The notes below the pieces were generated by a model. The model did no database searches. It was not told the DNA's origin and was given only the letters and a program-made list of their open reading frames with translations. Made by a program: the position numbers and the translations under genes. A stretch of 64,000 nucleotides of DNA, from the NCBI RefSeq assembly GCF_010092505.1, contig NZ_CP048021.1, positions 2,294,001 through 2,358,000 on the forward strand, given 5' to 3'. Source of the DNA: Virgibacillus sp. MSP4-1 (GTDB lineage: Bacteria > Bacillota > Bacilli > Bacillales > Alkalibacillaceae). Of the stretch, positions 9,467 to 17,730 are shown piece after piece; the first letter of the stretch is position 1, and the number at the start of each line of letters is the position of its first letter.

Positions 9467-12400
9467 TTATATACGTTTTTTCTTGTCCTTAGTCTCCTTC
9501 TTATCCTTACTAAACCACCCAACAACTTTCCGGGAAAAGTCGTCAAAATAGGTATAAACAACTGGAATCAGTAACAACGTAAAGATCGCTGAAACCGTTA
9601 GTCCAAAGATGATCACAATCGCCAGTGGCTGCTGGGATTCTGAGCCTTCGCCGAGGCCCAGTGCCAGTGGGATCATTCCTAGTACAGTTGTCAGGGTCGT
9701 CATGAGAATCGGACGCATTCGGCTTGGGCCTGCGTTCAGGATGGCCTCATACCGCTCCTGGCCGCGGTTTCTCAGGATGTTGATATAGTCGACCAGGACA
9801 ATGGCGTTGTTGACGACAATACCCGCGAGCATGATGAACCCAATGAACGCCGGTATACTTAGCGGCGTCTGGGTGATATAGAGTCCGACGATTACCCCGA
9901 CAATGGTGGCCGGAAGTGAGAACATAATGACAAAAGGGTGCAGGAAGTTCTCAAACTGCACGGCCATGACCGCATAGACAAGGAAAATCGAGAAAATTAA
10001 GGCTAAGCTTAATTGCCCAAAGGATTCGGCCATATCCTGCGCCTGGCCTCCAACCGAGTAGGAGTAGCCTTCAGGGAATTTCATCGTGTCGAGCTTCTCT
10101 TCCACATCGGTCATGATGCTTCCCAGGTCTCTGTCGACAATATCACTGCTGATGCTGATCTGGCGCTGCTGGTTTTGACGGCTGATGGTGCTTGGTCCCT
10201 GAATTTGTTCCAATTCAGCTACCGTTGAGAGCGGAATGAGTGCTCCTGTCTGGGTCTGAATCGGTAAGGTTTCCAGGTCCTCAATTGTGGTCCGCTGATC
10301 TTCAGGGAGCATCACTCTGACGTCCAATTCACTTCCGCCAGTTCGGTATCTGGACGCGATTTGGCCGGTGAAGCCCATCTGTACCTGGCTCATGACCTGT
10401 TGGTAGCTTAAGCCGTATTGTGCGGCCCGCTCCCGGTCTACATTTACATTCACCTGTGGACTTCCTTCTGATGCTGAGGACTCAGGGTTGTGTATGCCTT
10501 CAACATCTTCCATCATATAGACGACCTGATCGCCTAATTCTTTAAGAACATCATAATCCGGTCCGGAAATTTGCAGCTGGACAGGTGAGCCTAAGCCGCC
10601 CATGCTGCCACCCATGGCACTGACAGTGATTTCGGCACCAGGAATTTTTTGCAAGTCATCATCCATTTGGGTGACGACTTCCGTGGTGGTCACATCCCGG
10701 TCCTCCTGAGGGACGAGCTGTATCATGTAGCTGGCCTGATTGGACGATCCACCTCCGCCAACCATGCCGCCAGATCCTCCCACTGTGACAAAGTTGGTTT
10801 CAATGACATCCTCATAGTTACTGAGTTTTTCATCGACCTGATCCGCGATTTCTTCGGTTGATTCTAAATGTGTTCCTGTTGGTGTGTTGACGTTTATTTG
10901 AATTTGGCCTTGGTCTGATTGAGGGATGAACTCCGCCCCAATCATTGGAATTAAGGCCAGGCTTAAAGCAATCGCGGCAATCGTGCCAAATACGGTTGTT
11001 TTCCGGTGGCCGAGCACAAATTTCAGAACCCGCTTATACCCGGCATTGATTTTTCCTAAGACTTGATCAAACCAGTACCGTCTGCCTTCCTCCTGCATCG
11101 ATTTTGTTAAAAGCTTGGAGGCAAGCATTGGGATCAGGGTTACGGAAACGACAAGCGACGCCAGCAGTGCAAAGGAAATGGTTAACGCCAGCGGGACGAA
11201 CATTTCGGCTGCAATGCCTTCCACAAAAATGATGGGCAGGAAGACGACAATCGTTGTGGTTGTCGAGGCAATAACCGCTGGTGCGAGCTCCGATGCTCCC
11301 CGTTTGGCTGCTTCCTTCATTGTGTGGCCCCGCTGCCGGTACGAGACGATATTTTCCAGAATCACGATAGAAGAGTCGACCATCATCCCGATTCCGAGCG
11401 CGAGTCCACCCATCGTCAGAACGTTGACGGTTTCGCCTGTAAAGTACATAAGTGAAAAGGTGGAAATAATCGCAATGGGAATCGAAAGGCCGATCACGAG
11501 TGTTGCCCGGAAGCTTTTCAGGAATAAAAGTAAAATCAATGCTGAGAAGACCGCTCCCATCAGCATGTTGCGGACAACGGAATCAATGGACATTTTAATG
11601 AATGTTGAATTATCAAAAACGACATCCAGGTTGACCCCATCCGGAAGCTCACCTTGCATATCTTCAACGGCGGCATGCATCGTATCGGCAACCTCCACCG
11701 TATTTCCGTCCGTTTTCTTCAGGATGGACAGAACGACAGATGATTGATTATTGACGTAGGAAACCGAGCTTTGATCCTTGGTTTCCCGACTCACTTTCGC
11801 AATGTCCTCTAAATGGAGGGTGGCCCCATTCGGAGTTTGAACAATCGTTTGTTTGATATCTTCAAGCGACTCATAATCACCCTGAATGCGAATTTGCAGG
11901 TCCTGGTCCCCTTTGGCAATTACACCGGCCGAGCCTGACTGGTTAGCCGCTCCGATTGCCTGCATAATGCTCTGGGTATTTAATCCATATTGGGCGAGTT
12001 TGGCCTGATTCAGCTCCACCTGAATCTCATCGGTGGTTCCGCCTTCTACGGTTACAGACGCAACCCCGTCCTGTCTTTCAAAATAAGGCACGAGATCCTC
12101 ATCGGCAATGTTTTGCAATTCCTTTACGTTATCTCCGGTTAAACCGACCCACATGACCGGCATTTGCTGTGGATCAAAACGGAGCACATTCGGTTCACCC
12201 GCTGTTTCCGGGAGCATGCCCTGCACCGAGGACACCTGCTCCCGAACCCGCAGTAAGGCCGAGTCCAAATCCGCTCCTGTGTTAAACATCATCACCACAA
12301 GGGATGACCCCTGGGAAGACTGGGATTGAACCGTATCGATGCCTTCAATGGAGCTTACCGCTGATTCGATCGGTCTGGAAACGAGCTCCTCCACATCTTC

Positions 12401-12568
12401 CGGAGCCGCTCCTTCATATGTCGTCGCAACGACCGCAATCGGCAATTCGATATCCGGAAAAAGGTCAATGGTCAAATTACGAAGGGACATAATTCCGAGT
12501 GCGATAATAGCGGCCACAATCATAATGACGCCAACGGGACGGCGCACTGAAGTATTTACGAGTTTCAC
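9467..12568 (-). CDS. RND-family efflux transporter permease (AcrB/SwrC-like)
   Basis: A 1033-residue resistance-nodulation-division pump. The arrangement is typical: one N-terminal membrane segment (VGVIMIVAAIIALGIMSL), a large external loop, a block of membrane segments from about 335, a second loop, and a C-terminal block. GMMVDSSIVILENI in TM4 keeps one of the two aspartates used by AcrB for proton relay; the second is serine, as is common in Gram-positive HAE-type pumps. In Bacillus the relative SwrC (YerP) exports surfactin and other amphipathic compounds. The C-terminus is a lysine-rich cytoplasmic tail. It abuts the adaptor gene with no gap, so the two are one operon with the adaptor first. 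The substrate is unknown. B. subtilis swrC lacks such an adjacent adaptor as far as I recall. Confidence 0.9.
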   Translation of the reverse strand: MKLVNTSVRRPVGVIMIVAAIIALGIMSLRNLTIDLFPDIELPIAVVATTYEGAAPEDVEELVSRPIESAVSSIEGIDTVQSQSSQGSSLVVMMFNTGADLDSALLRVREQVSSVQGMLPETAGEPNVLRFDPQQMPVMWVGLTGDNVKELQNIADEDLVPYFERQDGVASVTVEGGTTDEIQVELNQAKLAQYGLNTQSIMQAIGAANQSGSAGVIAKGDQDLQIRIQGDYESLEDIKQTIVQTPNGATLHLEDIAKVSRETKDQSSVSYVNNQSSVVLSILKKTDGNTVEVADTMHAAVEDMQGELPDGVNLDVVFDNSTFIKMSIDSVVRNMLMGAVFSALILLLFLKSFRATLVIGLSIPIAIISTFSLMYFTGETVNVLTMGGLALGIGMMVDSSIVILENIVSYRQRGHTMKEAAKRGASELAPAVIASTTTTIVVFLPIIFVEGIAAEMFVPLALTISFALLASLVVSVTLIPMLASKLLTKSMQEEGRRYWFDQVLGKINAGYKRVLKFVLGHRKTTVFGTIAAIALSLALIPMIGAEFIPQSDQGQIQINVNTPTGTHLESTEEIADQVDEKLSNYEDVIETNFVTVGGSGGMVGGGGSSNQASYMIQLVPQEDRDVTTTEVVTQMDDDLQKIPGAEITVSAMGGSMGGLGSPVQLQISGPDYDVLKELGDQVVYMMEDVEGIHNPESSASEGSPQVNVNVDRERAAQYGLSYQQVMSQVQMGFTGQIASRYRTGGSELDVRVMLPEDQRTTIEDLETLPIQTQTGALIPLSTVAELEQIQGPSTISRQNQQRQISISSDIVDRDLGSIMTDVEEKLDTMKFPEGYSYSVGGQAQDMAESFGQLSLALIFSIFLVYAVMAVQFENFLHPFVIMFSLPATIVGVIVGLYITQTPLSIPAFIGFIMLAGIVVNNAIVLVDYINILRNRGQERYEAILNAGPSRMRPILMTTLTTVLGMIPLALGLGEGSESQQPLAIVIIFGLTVSAIFTLLLIPVVYTYFDDFSRKVVGWFSKDKKETKDKKKRI

Positions 12569-13432
12569 TTACTCTTCCCCCTTCATAACTTCCACTTTCC
12601 CACCATCAGTCAGGGTCAGCTGTCCTTTGGTGACAACCTCGGCCCCTTTTTTGATATCTCCTTTGATGGCGGTGGACTCCGTTTGTGCCCCGAGTACTTC
12701 AACCTCTGTATAGTGAGCGGTATTGTCCTTAATAACATATATGTAGCTGGCGTTGTTCTCTTCCACAATCGCTGCTGTCGGCACAATCAGAGCATCCGAT
12801 ATTTTCTCCTCAGGAATCGTGATTTCCGCTACCATCCCCGGCTTGATTTTATGATTTTTATTTTCAAAGGACGCTGTAACTGGATAAAGTCCGGTATCGT
12901 CGGTCTTCACCGCAATGCTTTCAACCGTTGCGGTTACATCCTTTTCGAGTGTGGAGAAATTCAGTGTAACTTCCTGGTCCTCTTTAAATAAATCCAGCTG
13001 TTCCTCGGTCACCTGCAGGCCTGCGTTCAGCGAATCCAAATCAATAACGGATGCTACCGGATTCTGGTTGGAAACGAGGGAGTCCTCATTCACCGTCAAA
13101 TCCTGCACAATTCCATTTATGGGGGCTTCAATCGCGAGGTTCCCCGGTGACGTACGGGCCATCACCTCACCCTCTTCCACCTCATCACCATTTTCCACAT
13201 TCAGCTCAGAAATTTCCCCTGCATTCGCGGGAATCACCTGCGCCATGCGATCAGCTGTCACACGGCCAAAAAATGTCTGTTCAATGGTCAGGGTTCCCTT
13301 CTCAACCTGAGCCGTTTCCACAGGCGTAATCAGCTCCTCCTCTTCCTCATCCGCCTGATCGGATTCATTTGTACAGGCTGTCATCAAAAAAGCAGCCGCA
13401 AGTAAAACAACCATACCCTTTTTCCACTTCAT
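12569..13432 (-). CDS. RND efflux membrane-fusion adaptor lipoprotein
   Basis: A 287-residue adaptor (HlyD/AcrA-like) for the RND pump that follows it directly. Residues 1-20 are a lipoprotein signal with the lipobox FLMTAC, so the mature protein should be anchored to the outer face of the membrane by Cys20. A split biotinyl-lipoyl-like domain is visible (IPANAGEISELNVENGDEVEEGEVMAR..., then LAIEAPINGIVQDL), and there is a beta-barrel region near GMVAEITIP. The coiled-coil hairpin found between the lipoyl halves in Gram-negative adaptors is almost absent, as expected where there is no outer membrane to bridge. An acidic run EEEEEL follows the signal. It is the first gene of the operon, with a promoter at 13481-13509. 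Confidence 0.88.
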   Translation of the reverse strand: MKWKKGMVVLLAAAFLMTACTNESDQADEEEEELITPVETAQVEKGTLTIEQTFFGRVTADRMAQVIPANAGEISELNVENGDEVEEGEVMARTSPGNLAIEAPINGIVQDLTVNEDSLVSNQNPVASVIDLDSLNAGLQVTEEQLDLFKEDQEVTLNFSTLEKDVTATVESIAVKTDDTGLYPVTASFENKNHKIKPGMVAEITIPEEKISDALIVPTAAIVEENNASYIYVIKDNTAHYTEVEVLGAQTESTAIKGDIKKGAEVVTKGQLTLTDGGKVEVMKGEE

Positions 13433-13480
13433 GACACGTCTCTCCTTTTATGTATCAGATTCTCTAAAAATTTATTCACC

Positions 13481-13512
13481 ATTTTAATGTATTGCACAGT
13501 CCTATACAATAC
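13481..13512 (-). promoter_or_regulatory. Promoter of the efflux operon with an imperfect palindrome
   Basis: On the minus strand TTGTAT (13504-13509) and TAAAAT (13481-13486) are separated by 17 bases, a good sigma-A pair about 50 bases upstream of the adaptor start. GTATTG (13489-13494) and CAATAC (13507-13512) form a dyad covering the spacer and -35, in the position of a repressor operator. No regulator gene is adjacent. Confidence 0.65.
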
Positions 13513-13563
13513 CAGTATATTGTACGTATTTAAAGCAAATGGGTTTCAGTGGGTGGTGGTGCC

Positions 13564-13633
13564 GGGTGTGGTGGTGCCTGTCACGCCCCGAATTTTGTGG
13601 GTGTGGTGGTGCCTGTCACGCCCCGAATTTTGT
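13564..13633. repeat. Two perfect 35 bp tandem repeats (GGTGGTGCCTGTCACG type)
   Basis: Copies at 13564-13598 and 13599-13633 are identical, each containing GTGGTGCCTGTCACGCCCCG and ending AATTTTGT. The GGTGGTGCCTGTCAC word is, from memory, a recurrent intergenic element in Bacillaceae genomes. The unit may extend on into TCGAATATTCG, a palindrome. Confidence 0.85.
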
Positions 13634-13700
13634 CGAATATTCGTTGTGAAGGACATTTACTATGGGGATGAATGATGAACTGGCCTTCATGGGGGTGATG

Positions 13701-13955
13701 AAGGACATAATTCAACTATCATCACGGCAAAGTGGCCTTCATTGATTGAATGAAGGACATAATTCTACTATCACCAAGGCAAAGTGGCCTTCACTGCTTG
13801 AATGAAGGACATAATTCAACTGGCATCACGGCGAAGTGGCCTTCATTGATTGAATGAAGGACATAATTCAACTATCATCACGGCAAAGTGGCCTTCACTG
13901 CTTGAATGAAGGACATAATTCAACTATTATCACAGCGAAGTGGCCTTCATTAAGG
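13701..13955. repeat. 52 bp tandem repeat with an internal hairpin, about 5 copies
   Basis: Units begin AAGGACATAATTC at 13701, 13753, 13805, 13857 and 13909, exactly 52 bases apart; a diverged unit precedes (from about 13648) and a trace follows near 14024-14065. Each unit contains GAAGG...CCTTC arms (GAAGGACAT and GTGGCCTTC), so each can fold as a hairpin in either strand. Units alternate between two variants (TTGATTGAAT and CTGCTTGAAT endings), pointing to amplification of a two-unit block. No coding potential is evident. The rest of 13433-14091 holds the efflux promoter, the 35 bp repeats and no gene. Confidence 0.9.
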
Positions 13956-14091
13956 GGGTCGTTTTCATTTGTTGGGAGTTCCCGTGGATCATCTCCATCA
14001 TCTGATGCTTCTGATGCTTCGATGACGGACATTGATATGCAGGAATATTGATGAATTGGCCTTCTTCATCGTGTTCATCCTCACACCATAT

Positions 14092-14130
14092 ATAAAGCCT
14101 CTCGCTTATGTGAATCAACGAAAGGCTTAT
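14092..14130 (-). terminator. Terminator of comK
   Basis: In the minus-strand transcript ATAAGCCTTTCG pairs with CGAGAGGCTTTAT, one G-U pair included, starting about 30 bases after the stop. The trailing sequence is only moderately T-rich (TTTATATATGG). Confidence 0.6.
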
Positions 14131-14161
14131 CCTCAATCTTTATCTATTTTTAACTAGAGGG

Positions 14162-14665
14162 CTAATCTCTATTCTTCTCTTCTTCGTTATCCTGAACACT
14201 GAACCACAGAATGTCCCGGGATAATGCGGCAATCACTGTTGCAGTCACATACATTTGCCGCCTGAAGGCAAAAAATGAAGTATCAATCACTGCTTTTGTA
14301 CGATTCGAGAAGACAAGATTTGTTGTCTTATCATTGGATTTGAGGTACTCTTCGATGTGGTAAAAGGAAAACCAGCTGCAGTTGAATTCCTTTGGTGACT
14401 TATTGGGAAAAAAGAATGCTCCCATACCTGGATTGACCGGGATCGGAAGTTTGATATTCGTATTCAGAATATACTCCACCGATTTCCGTCTGCCATCAAG
14501 GGATGCACCACCCTCCAGGCAAGCTTTCTCAAGAATCTGCTTTACTGATTTTTTACAAAAAATCTCTTTGCCGGTTTCAATAATTCTGCTTCGATAATCA
14601 GGCCCAGAATGAGGAATAATCGCCATCGTTTTCCGATTCACCCGATATGTATCCGTTACATCCAT
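14162..14665 (-). CDS. comK: ComK-family competence transcription factor
   Basis: A 167-residue protein of the ComK family, the master activator of DNA uptake genes in Bacillus. It shows the expected pattern: an N-terminal YRVNRKTMAIIPH strand, a central GASLDGRRKSVEYIL with the conserved G-R-K turn, PIPVNPGMGAFFFPNKSP (in ComK, the conserved P-I-x-V-x-P...FPT region), CSWFSFYHIEEY, and a late FFAFRRQMYVTATVIA. It is shorter than B. subtilis ComK (192 residues), lacking part of the C-terminal tail, so it may be a shorter ComK class rather than a truncation. The start has a GGAGGAGG site. The gene stands alone, as usual for comK, with a promoter about 45 bases upstream. Whether it drives true competence here cannot be told from the window. 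Confidence 0.85.
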   Translation of the reverse strand: MDVTDTYRVNRKTMAIIPHSGPDYRSRIIETGKEIFCKKSVKQILEKACLEGGASLDGRRKSVEYILNTNIKLPIPVNPGMGAFFFPNKSPKEFNCSWFSFYHIEEYLKSNDKTTNLVFSNRTKAVIDTSFFAFRRQMYVTATVIAALSRDILWFSVQDNEEEKNRD

Positions 14666-14706
14666 GAAACCTCCTCCTATTCAGAAAAAATGTAGTATGC
14701 AGGACA

Positions 14707-14735
14707 ATTGTACTACAAAATCTTCCAAAAGTTAA
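14707..14735 (-). promoter_or_regulatory. Promoter of comK within an A/T-tract region
   Basis: Minus strand: TTAACT (14730-14735) and TACAAT (14707-14712) with a 17-base spacer. Upstream, 14738-14795 is rich in AAAA and TTTT tracts such as AAAATTTATCTTTT, close to the AAAA-N5-TTTT half-boxes bound by ComK. Autoregulation is therefore plausible, but no exact double box was found. Confidence 0.55.
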
Positions 14736-14977
14736 TCAATTTTGCAAAATTTTCGTAAAATTTTGTCTTAAATTGTCAAAATTTATCTTTTAACTACCAT
14801 TTCACTCCTTTTTCCGACCCTACCAAATGACACCTGCATGTAATTTCTTAAATAATGTCACCTAAATGAAGAACGCTATATGTAAGCATGGCTTTTCCTG
14901 TTTATATTTTGACATATTTTTATAAATTTAAGGAAAAGCTACGCATGATTAACTTTTCATTGAAGGAGGAAATGGAT

Positions 14978-15364
14978 ATGTCACAAAAATGGTTATGGAA
15001 ATTAGGTCTTTCTTTCATGGCCTTTTCCCTTGCAGCAGGCTGTGCTCAAGAGGATAACAACGAACCTGCTGAGGAAGAAACACCAATGGAAGAGGAAAAC
15101 GGCGGCACTGAAAACGGTGATCAGGGCACAGGAACTGAAAACGATGGTACTGAGAATGGAACTGAAAACAACGGTACCGACAATGGCAATGGCGAAAATG
15201 GTACAGAAGATGACATGCTTCCAGATGAGGAAGAAACAAATGAAAATGGAACGACCGAAAATGGCGGCGAAACTGGCGAAAATGGCACCAACGGCAATGG
15301 TGAAGGTTTAAACGAAGGTAACGATGCAGATTTAACCGGAGATAAGGAAGAAGAAGATAAATAA
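14978..15364 (+). CDS. Small acidic, Asn/Gly/Glu-rich lipoprotein
   Basis: A 128-residue predicted lipoprotein of unknown function. The signal MSQKWLWKLGLSFMAFSLAAGC ends in the lipobox LAAGC (cysteine near residue 22). The mature part is low-complexity, built of NGTENG/ENGTE-like short repeats and runs of Glu and Asp; there are no recognisable domains and almost no hydrophobic residues, so it is likely disordered on the outside of the membrane. ATG 14978 is chosen because AAGGAGGA ends 8 bases upstream; ATG 14972 would add two residues. Frames starting further upstream lack a ribosome site. It ends in its own terminator. The acidity fits a salt-adapted organism. No function is proposed. Confidence 0.75.
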   Translation: MSQKWLWKLGLSFMAFSLAAGCAQEDNNEPAEEETPMEEENGGTENGDQGTGTENDGTENGTENNGTDNGNGENGTEDDMLPDEEETNENGTTENGGETGENGTNGNGEGLNEGNDADLTGDKEEEDK

Positions 15365-15376
15365 AAATTAAGCTCG

Positions 15377-15406
15377 AAACCCGTGTCAGCTGATGCGGGT
15401 TTTGTG
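15377..15406 (+). terminator. Terminator of the lipoprotein gene
   Basis: AAACCCG (15377-15383) pairs with CGGGTTT (15396-15402), followed by TG and mixed bases. It lies 12 bases after the stop. Confidence 0.75.
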
Positions 15407-15474
15407 CTGAGAGACCGGGGATGCGTGCTGGCCGATGTACTGGGCTGCGGGGTGCGGTGATGTGCTAGGATAAG

Positions 15475-16745
15475 ATTAATTCTGTTATATTTGGATGAAA
15501 TACTCTAATTCCGGCTGAATCAGGTCATTTCCGGATCAATCCTTCCCTCTTCCAGATGAATTCTGTTATATTTGGATGAATTCCTATTCTTCCGGATCAA
15601 TCCTTTCCAAAATTGGATGAATTATCTCTCAAAGTGGATGAATTATTTTCAAAATGCGCTTAATTCCAGCTGGGATGGATTGATTAGATATATAAACGAC
15701 GAATTCATCAGACTTCCGATAAATAAATTCTATTCCGGCTGAATCCGACCATTTCCGGATCAATCCTTCCCAAAATGGGTTGAATTATTTCTCAAAGTGG
15801 ACGAATTATTTTCAAAATGCGTTCAATTCCGGGTGAGATGGCTTGATTAGATATATAAACGACGAATTCATCAAACTTCCGATAAATAAATTCTATTCCG
15901 GCTGAATCCGCCCATTTCCGGATCAATCCCTCCTCTTCCAGATGAATTCTGTTATATTTGGATGAATTCCTATTCTTTCGGATCAATCCTTTCCAAAACT
16001 GGATGAATTATTTCTCAAAGTGGATGAATTATTTTCAAAATGCGCTTAATTCCGGATGGGGATGGATTGATTAGATATATAAACGACGAATTCATCAGAC
16101 TCCCGATAAATAAATTCTATTCCGGCTGAATCCGCCCATTTCCGGATCAATCCCTCCTCTTCCAGATGAATTCTGTTATATCTGGATGATTTCCTATTCT
16201 TCCGGATCAATCCTTTCCAAAATTGGATGAATTATCTCTCAAAGTGGACGAATTATTTTCAAAATGCGCTTAATTCCATGTGGGATGGATTGATTAGATA
16301 TATAAACGACGAATTCATTAAACTTCCGATAAATAAATTCTATTCCGGCTGAATCCGCTCATTCCCGGATCAATCCCTCCTCTTCCAGATGCATTCTGCT
16401 TTATCTGGATGAATTCCTATTCTTCCGGATCAATCCTTTCCAAAACGGGATGAATTATTTCTCAAAGTGGATGAATTATTTTCAAAATGCGCTTAATTCC
16501 GGCTGGGATGGATTGATTAGATATATAAATGACGAATTCATCAAACTTCCGATAAATAAATTCTATTCCGGCTGAATACGCCCATTTCCGGATCAATCCC
16601 TCCTCTTCCTGATGAATTCTGTTATATTCAGATGAATAAGCCTCAAACAGGACTAATTCCCTCAACGCCGGATCAATCGCGTCAACTCCGGATCAATCCC
16701 AACCCGGCCGGAACCCCCCATCTCCAATCCCGGAAATCCGACCAA
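15475..16745 (-). repeat. Phased-word array A: about 20 bp words in 223-224 bp higher-order units
   Basis: This intergenic region between a plus-strand and a minus-strand gene is filled with words such as GGATGAATT, GGATCAATC, GGCTGAATC and GCTTAATTCC every 20-22 bases, so the word core points to the minus strand. A marker AAAATGCG occurs at 15651, 15814, 16037, 16261 and 16484: one short unit of 163 and then 223, 224 and 223 bases, about 11 words each. A constant segment TTGATTAGATATATAAACGA occurs in every unit. The left flank (15410-15470) is G-rich and the right flank (16690-16755) C-rich. Open frames inside are periodic by-products. Confidence 0.95.
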
Positions 16746-16750
16746 TCCCG

Positions 16751-16786
16751 AAAAACAAAAAACTACCCCAGAACCTCGAGGTAGTT
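16751..16786 (-). terminator. Terminator of fabZ
   Basis: AACTACC (16761-16767) pairs with GGTAGTT (16780-16786). The minus strand then reads TTTTTGTTTTT. Confidence 0.9.
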
Positions 16787-16804
16787 TCCATTAACCTTCA
16801 CTAT

Positions 16805-17233
16805 TTACTTCTCAATTGCGAATGTAATTTCTGCTTCACAGGCGACTTCACCGTCTACGGTTGCGGTGCCTTTGCCTTTTCCGATCGGGCCTTTTACCCG
16901 GGTGATGTCGACTTCGAGTCTGAGAACGTCGCCGGGTTTGACCTGGCGTTTGAAGCGGCATTTATCGATTCCTGCTAGAAAGCCGATCTTGCCCTGGTTT
17001 TCTTCCTTTTGCAGGATGGATGTGGCGCCCACCTGTGCCATAGCTTCGACGATAAGGACACCGGGCATGACTGGGTAATCCGGGAAGTGGCCCTGGAAAA
17101 AGGGTTCGTTTGCGGATACATTTTTGATTCCGACTGCTTTTTCGCCTGGTGTGACTTCTTCTATTTTATCAACCAGCAGAAATGGGTAGCGGTGCGGGAT
17201 GACTTCTTTAATTTGACTGTTGTCCATCTCCAT
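16805..17233 (-). CDS. fabZ: 3-hydroxyacyl-ACP dehydratase FabZ
   Basis: FabZ removes water from 3-hydroxyacyl-ACP in each round of type II fatty acid synthesis. The 142-residue hot-dog protein has the full signature: [13 protein letters not shown] near residue 12, [20 protein letters not shown] near 50-68 with the catalytic His and Glu, and [13 protein letters not shown]. The start is ATG 17233, 8 bases after AAGGAGG. In B. subtilis the homologue (ywpB) likewise follows flhP, so the local order is conserved. A terminator lies after the preceding gene and another after fabZ, so fabZ probably has its own promoter. Confidence 0.95.
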   Translation of the reverse strand: MEMDNSQIKEVIPHRYPFLLVDKIEEVTPGEKAVGIKNVSANEPFFQGHFPDYPVMPGVLIVEAMAQVGATSILQKEENQGKIGFLAGIDKCRFKRQVKPGDVLRLEVDITRVKGPIGKGKGTATVDGEVACEAEITFAIEK

Positions 17234-17313
17234 CAACTGAACCTCCTTCAGCTTTCCATTGAATTTTTTTATGTATGTATCATTCTTATCATACCAGAAA
17301 ATTTCCTCAAACA

Positions 17314-17343
17314 GAAAAATGGACTTTATCCATAAAAGTCCAT
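17314..17343 (-). terminator. Terminator of the EpuA-like gene
   Basis: ATGGACTTT (17319-17327) pairs with AAAGTCCAT (17335-17343), immediately after the stop. The minus strand then runs TTTTTCTG. Confidence 0.85.
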
Positions 17344-17347
17344 CTGG

Positions 17348-17671
17348 TTATTCCGTCTTGACGATATCAATGATATGCTGCCATGTGGATGGGTCCAAAG
17401 CATCTGTGGGTTTTCCTTCGCCGATGATGCCGTAGCCAACCATTAATCCCCCGGCTAATGCGATCACGCACAAAATGGTGATGACGATGATGCGTGCCCA
17501 TATGGGGAAAATTCGTTTGCGTGGTTTTTTCGGCTTTTTTTCGGCCTTCTGTGATTTTTGCTTTTTTTGCTCGGCACGTTTGGTCTGTTTTTCTTCTTTC
17601 CGGGCTGACCGTTTGCGTTTTCGTGCTTCCTCTTTTGTTTGTGTACGGCTTTTCTTTTGCTCTGTCACCAT
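17348..17671 (-). CDS. Small membrane protein of the EpuA-like family (often labelled RNA polymerase subunit beta)
   Basis: A 107-residue protein with a very basic N-terminal half (residues 1-53, mostly Lys, Arg, Glu and Gln, probably helical and cytoplasmic), one membrane helix (about 56-82, PIWARIIVITILCVIALAGGLMVGYG split here by family) and a short external tail with a STWQHIIDIV motif. The helix plus GYGxIGxG...STWQHIIDxV tail identifies the small family that databases often label DNA-directed RNA polymerase subunit beta or EpuA; that label does not imply polymerase activity. It sits between flhP and fabZ, the usual place in Bacillus. Function unknown; a membrane-edge role is only a guess. 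Confidence 0.75.
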   Translation of the reverse strand: MVTEQKKSRTQTKEEARKRKRSARKEEKQTKRAEQKKQKSQKAEKKPKKPRKRIFPIWARIIVITILCVIALAGGLMVGYGIIGEGKPTDALDPSTWQHIIDIVKTE

Positions 17672-17730
17672 AGATGAAGCTCCTCGTTCATTTTAAAAAT
17701 TAATTATAATCCACAGGCTGATGAACCAGC

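Noticed and set aside
11115-11747. Plus-strand open frame of 210 codons opposite the RND pump
   Set aside because: Antisense shadow of a membrane gene with no start signals or recognisable domains.
13854-14136. Small frames in the 52 bp repeat region, both strands
   Set aside because: They arise from repeat units and lack ribosome sites.
15792-16665. Minus-strand open frames of 64 and 67 codons with related products (IRKWADSAGIEFIYRKFDEF)
   Set aside because: Both fall within array A units; the frames recur only because the DNA unit recurs. No ribosome site or start context.
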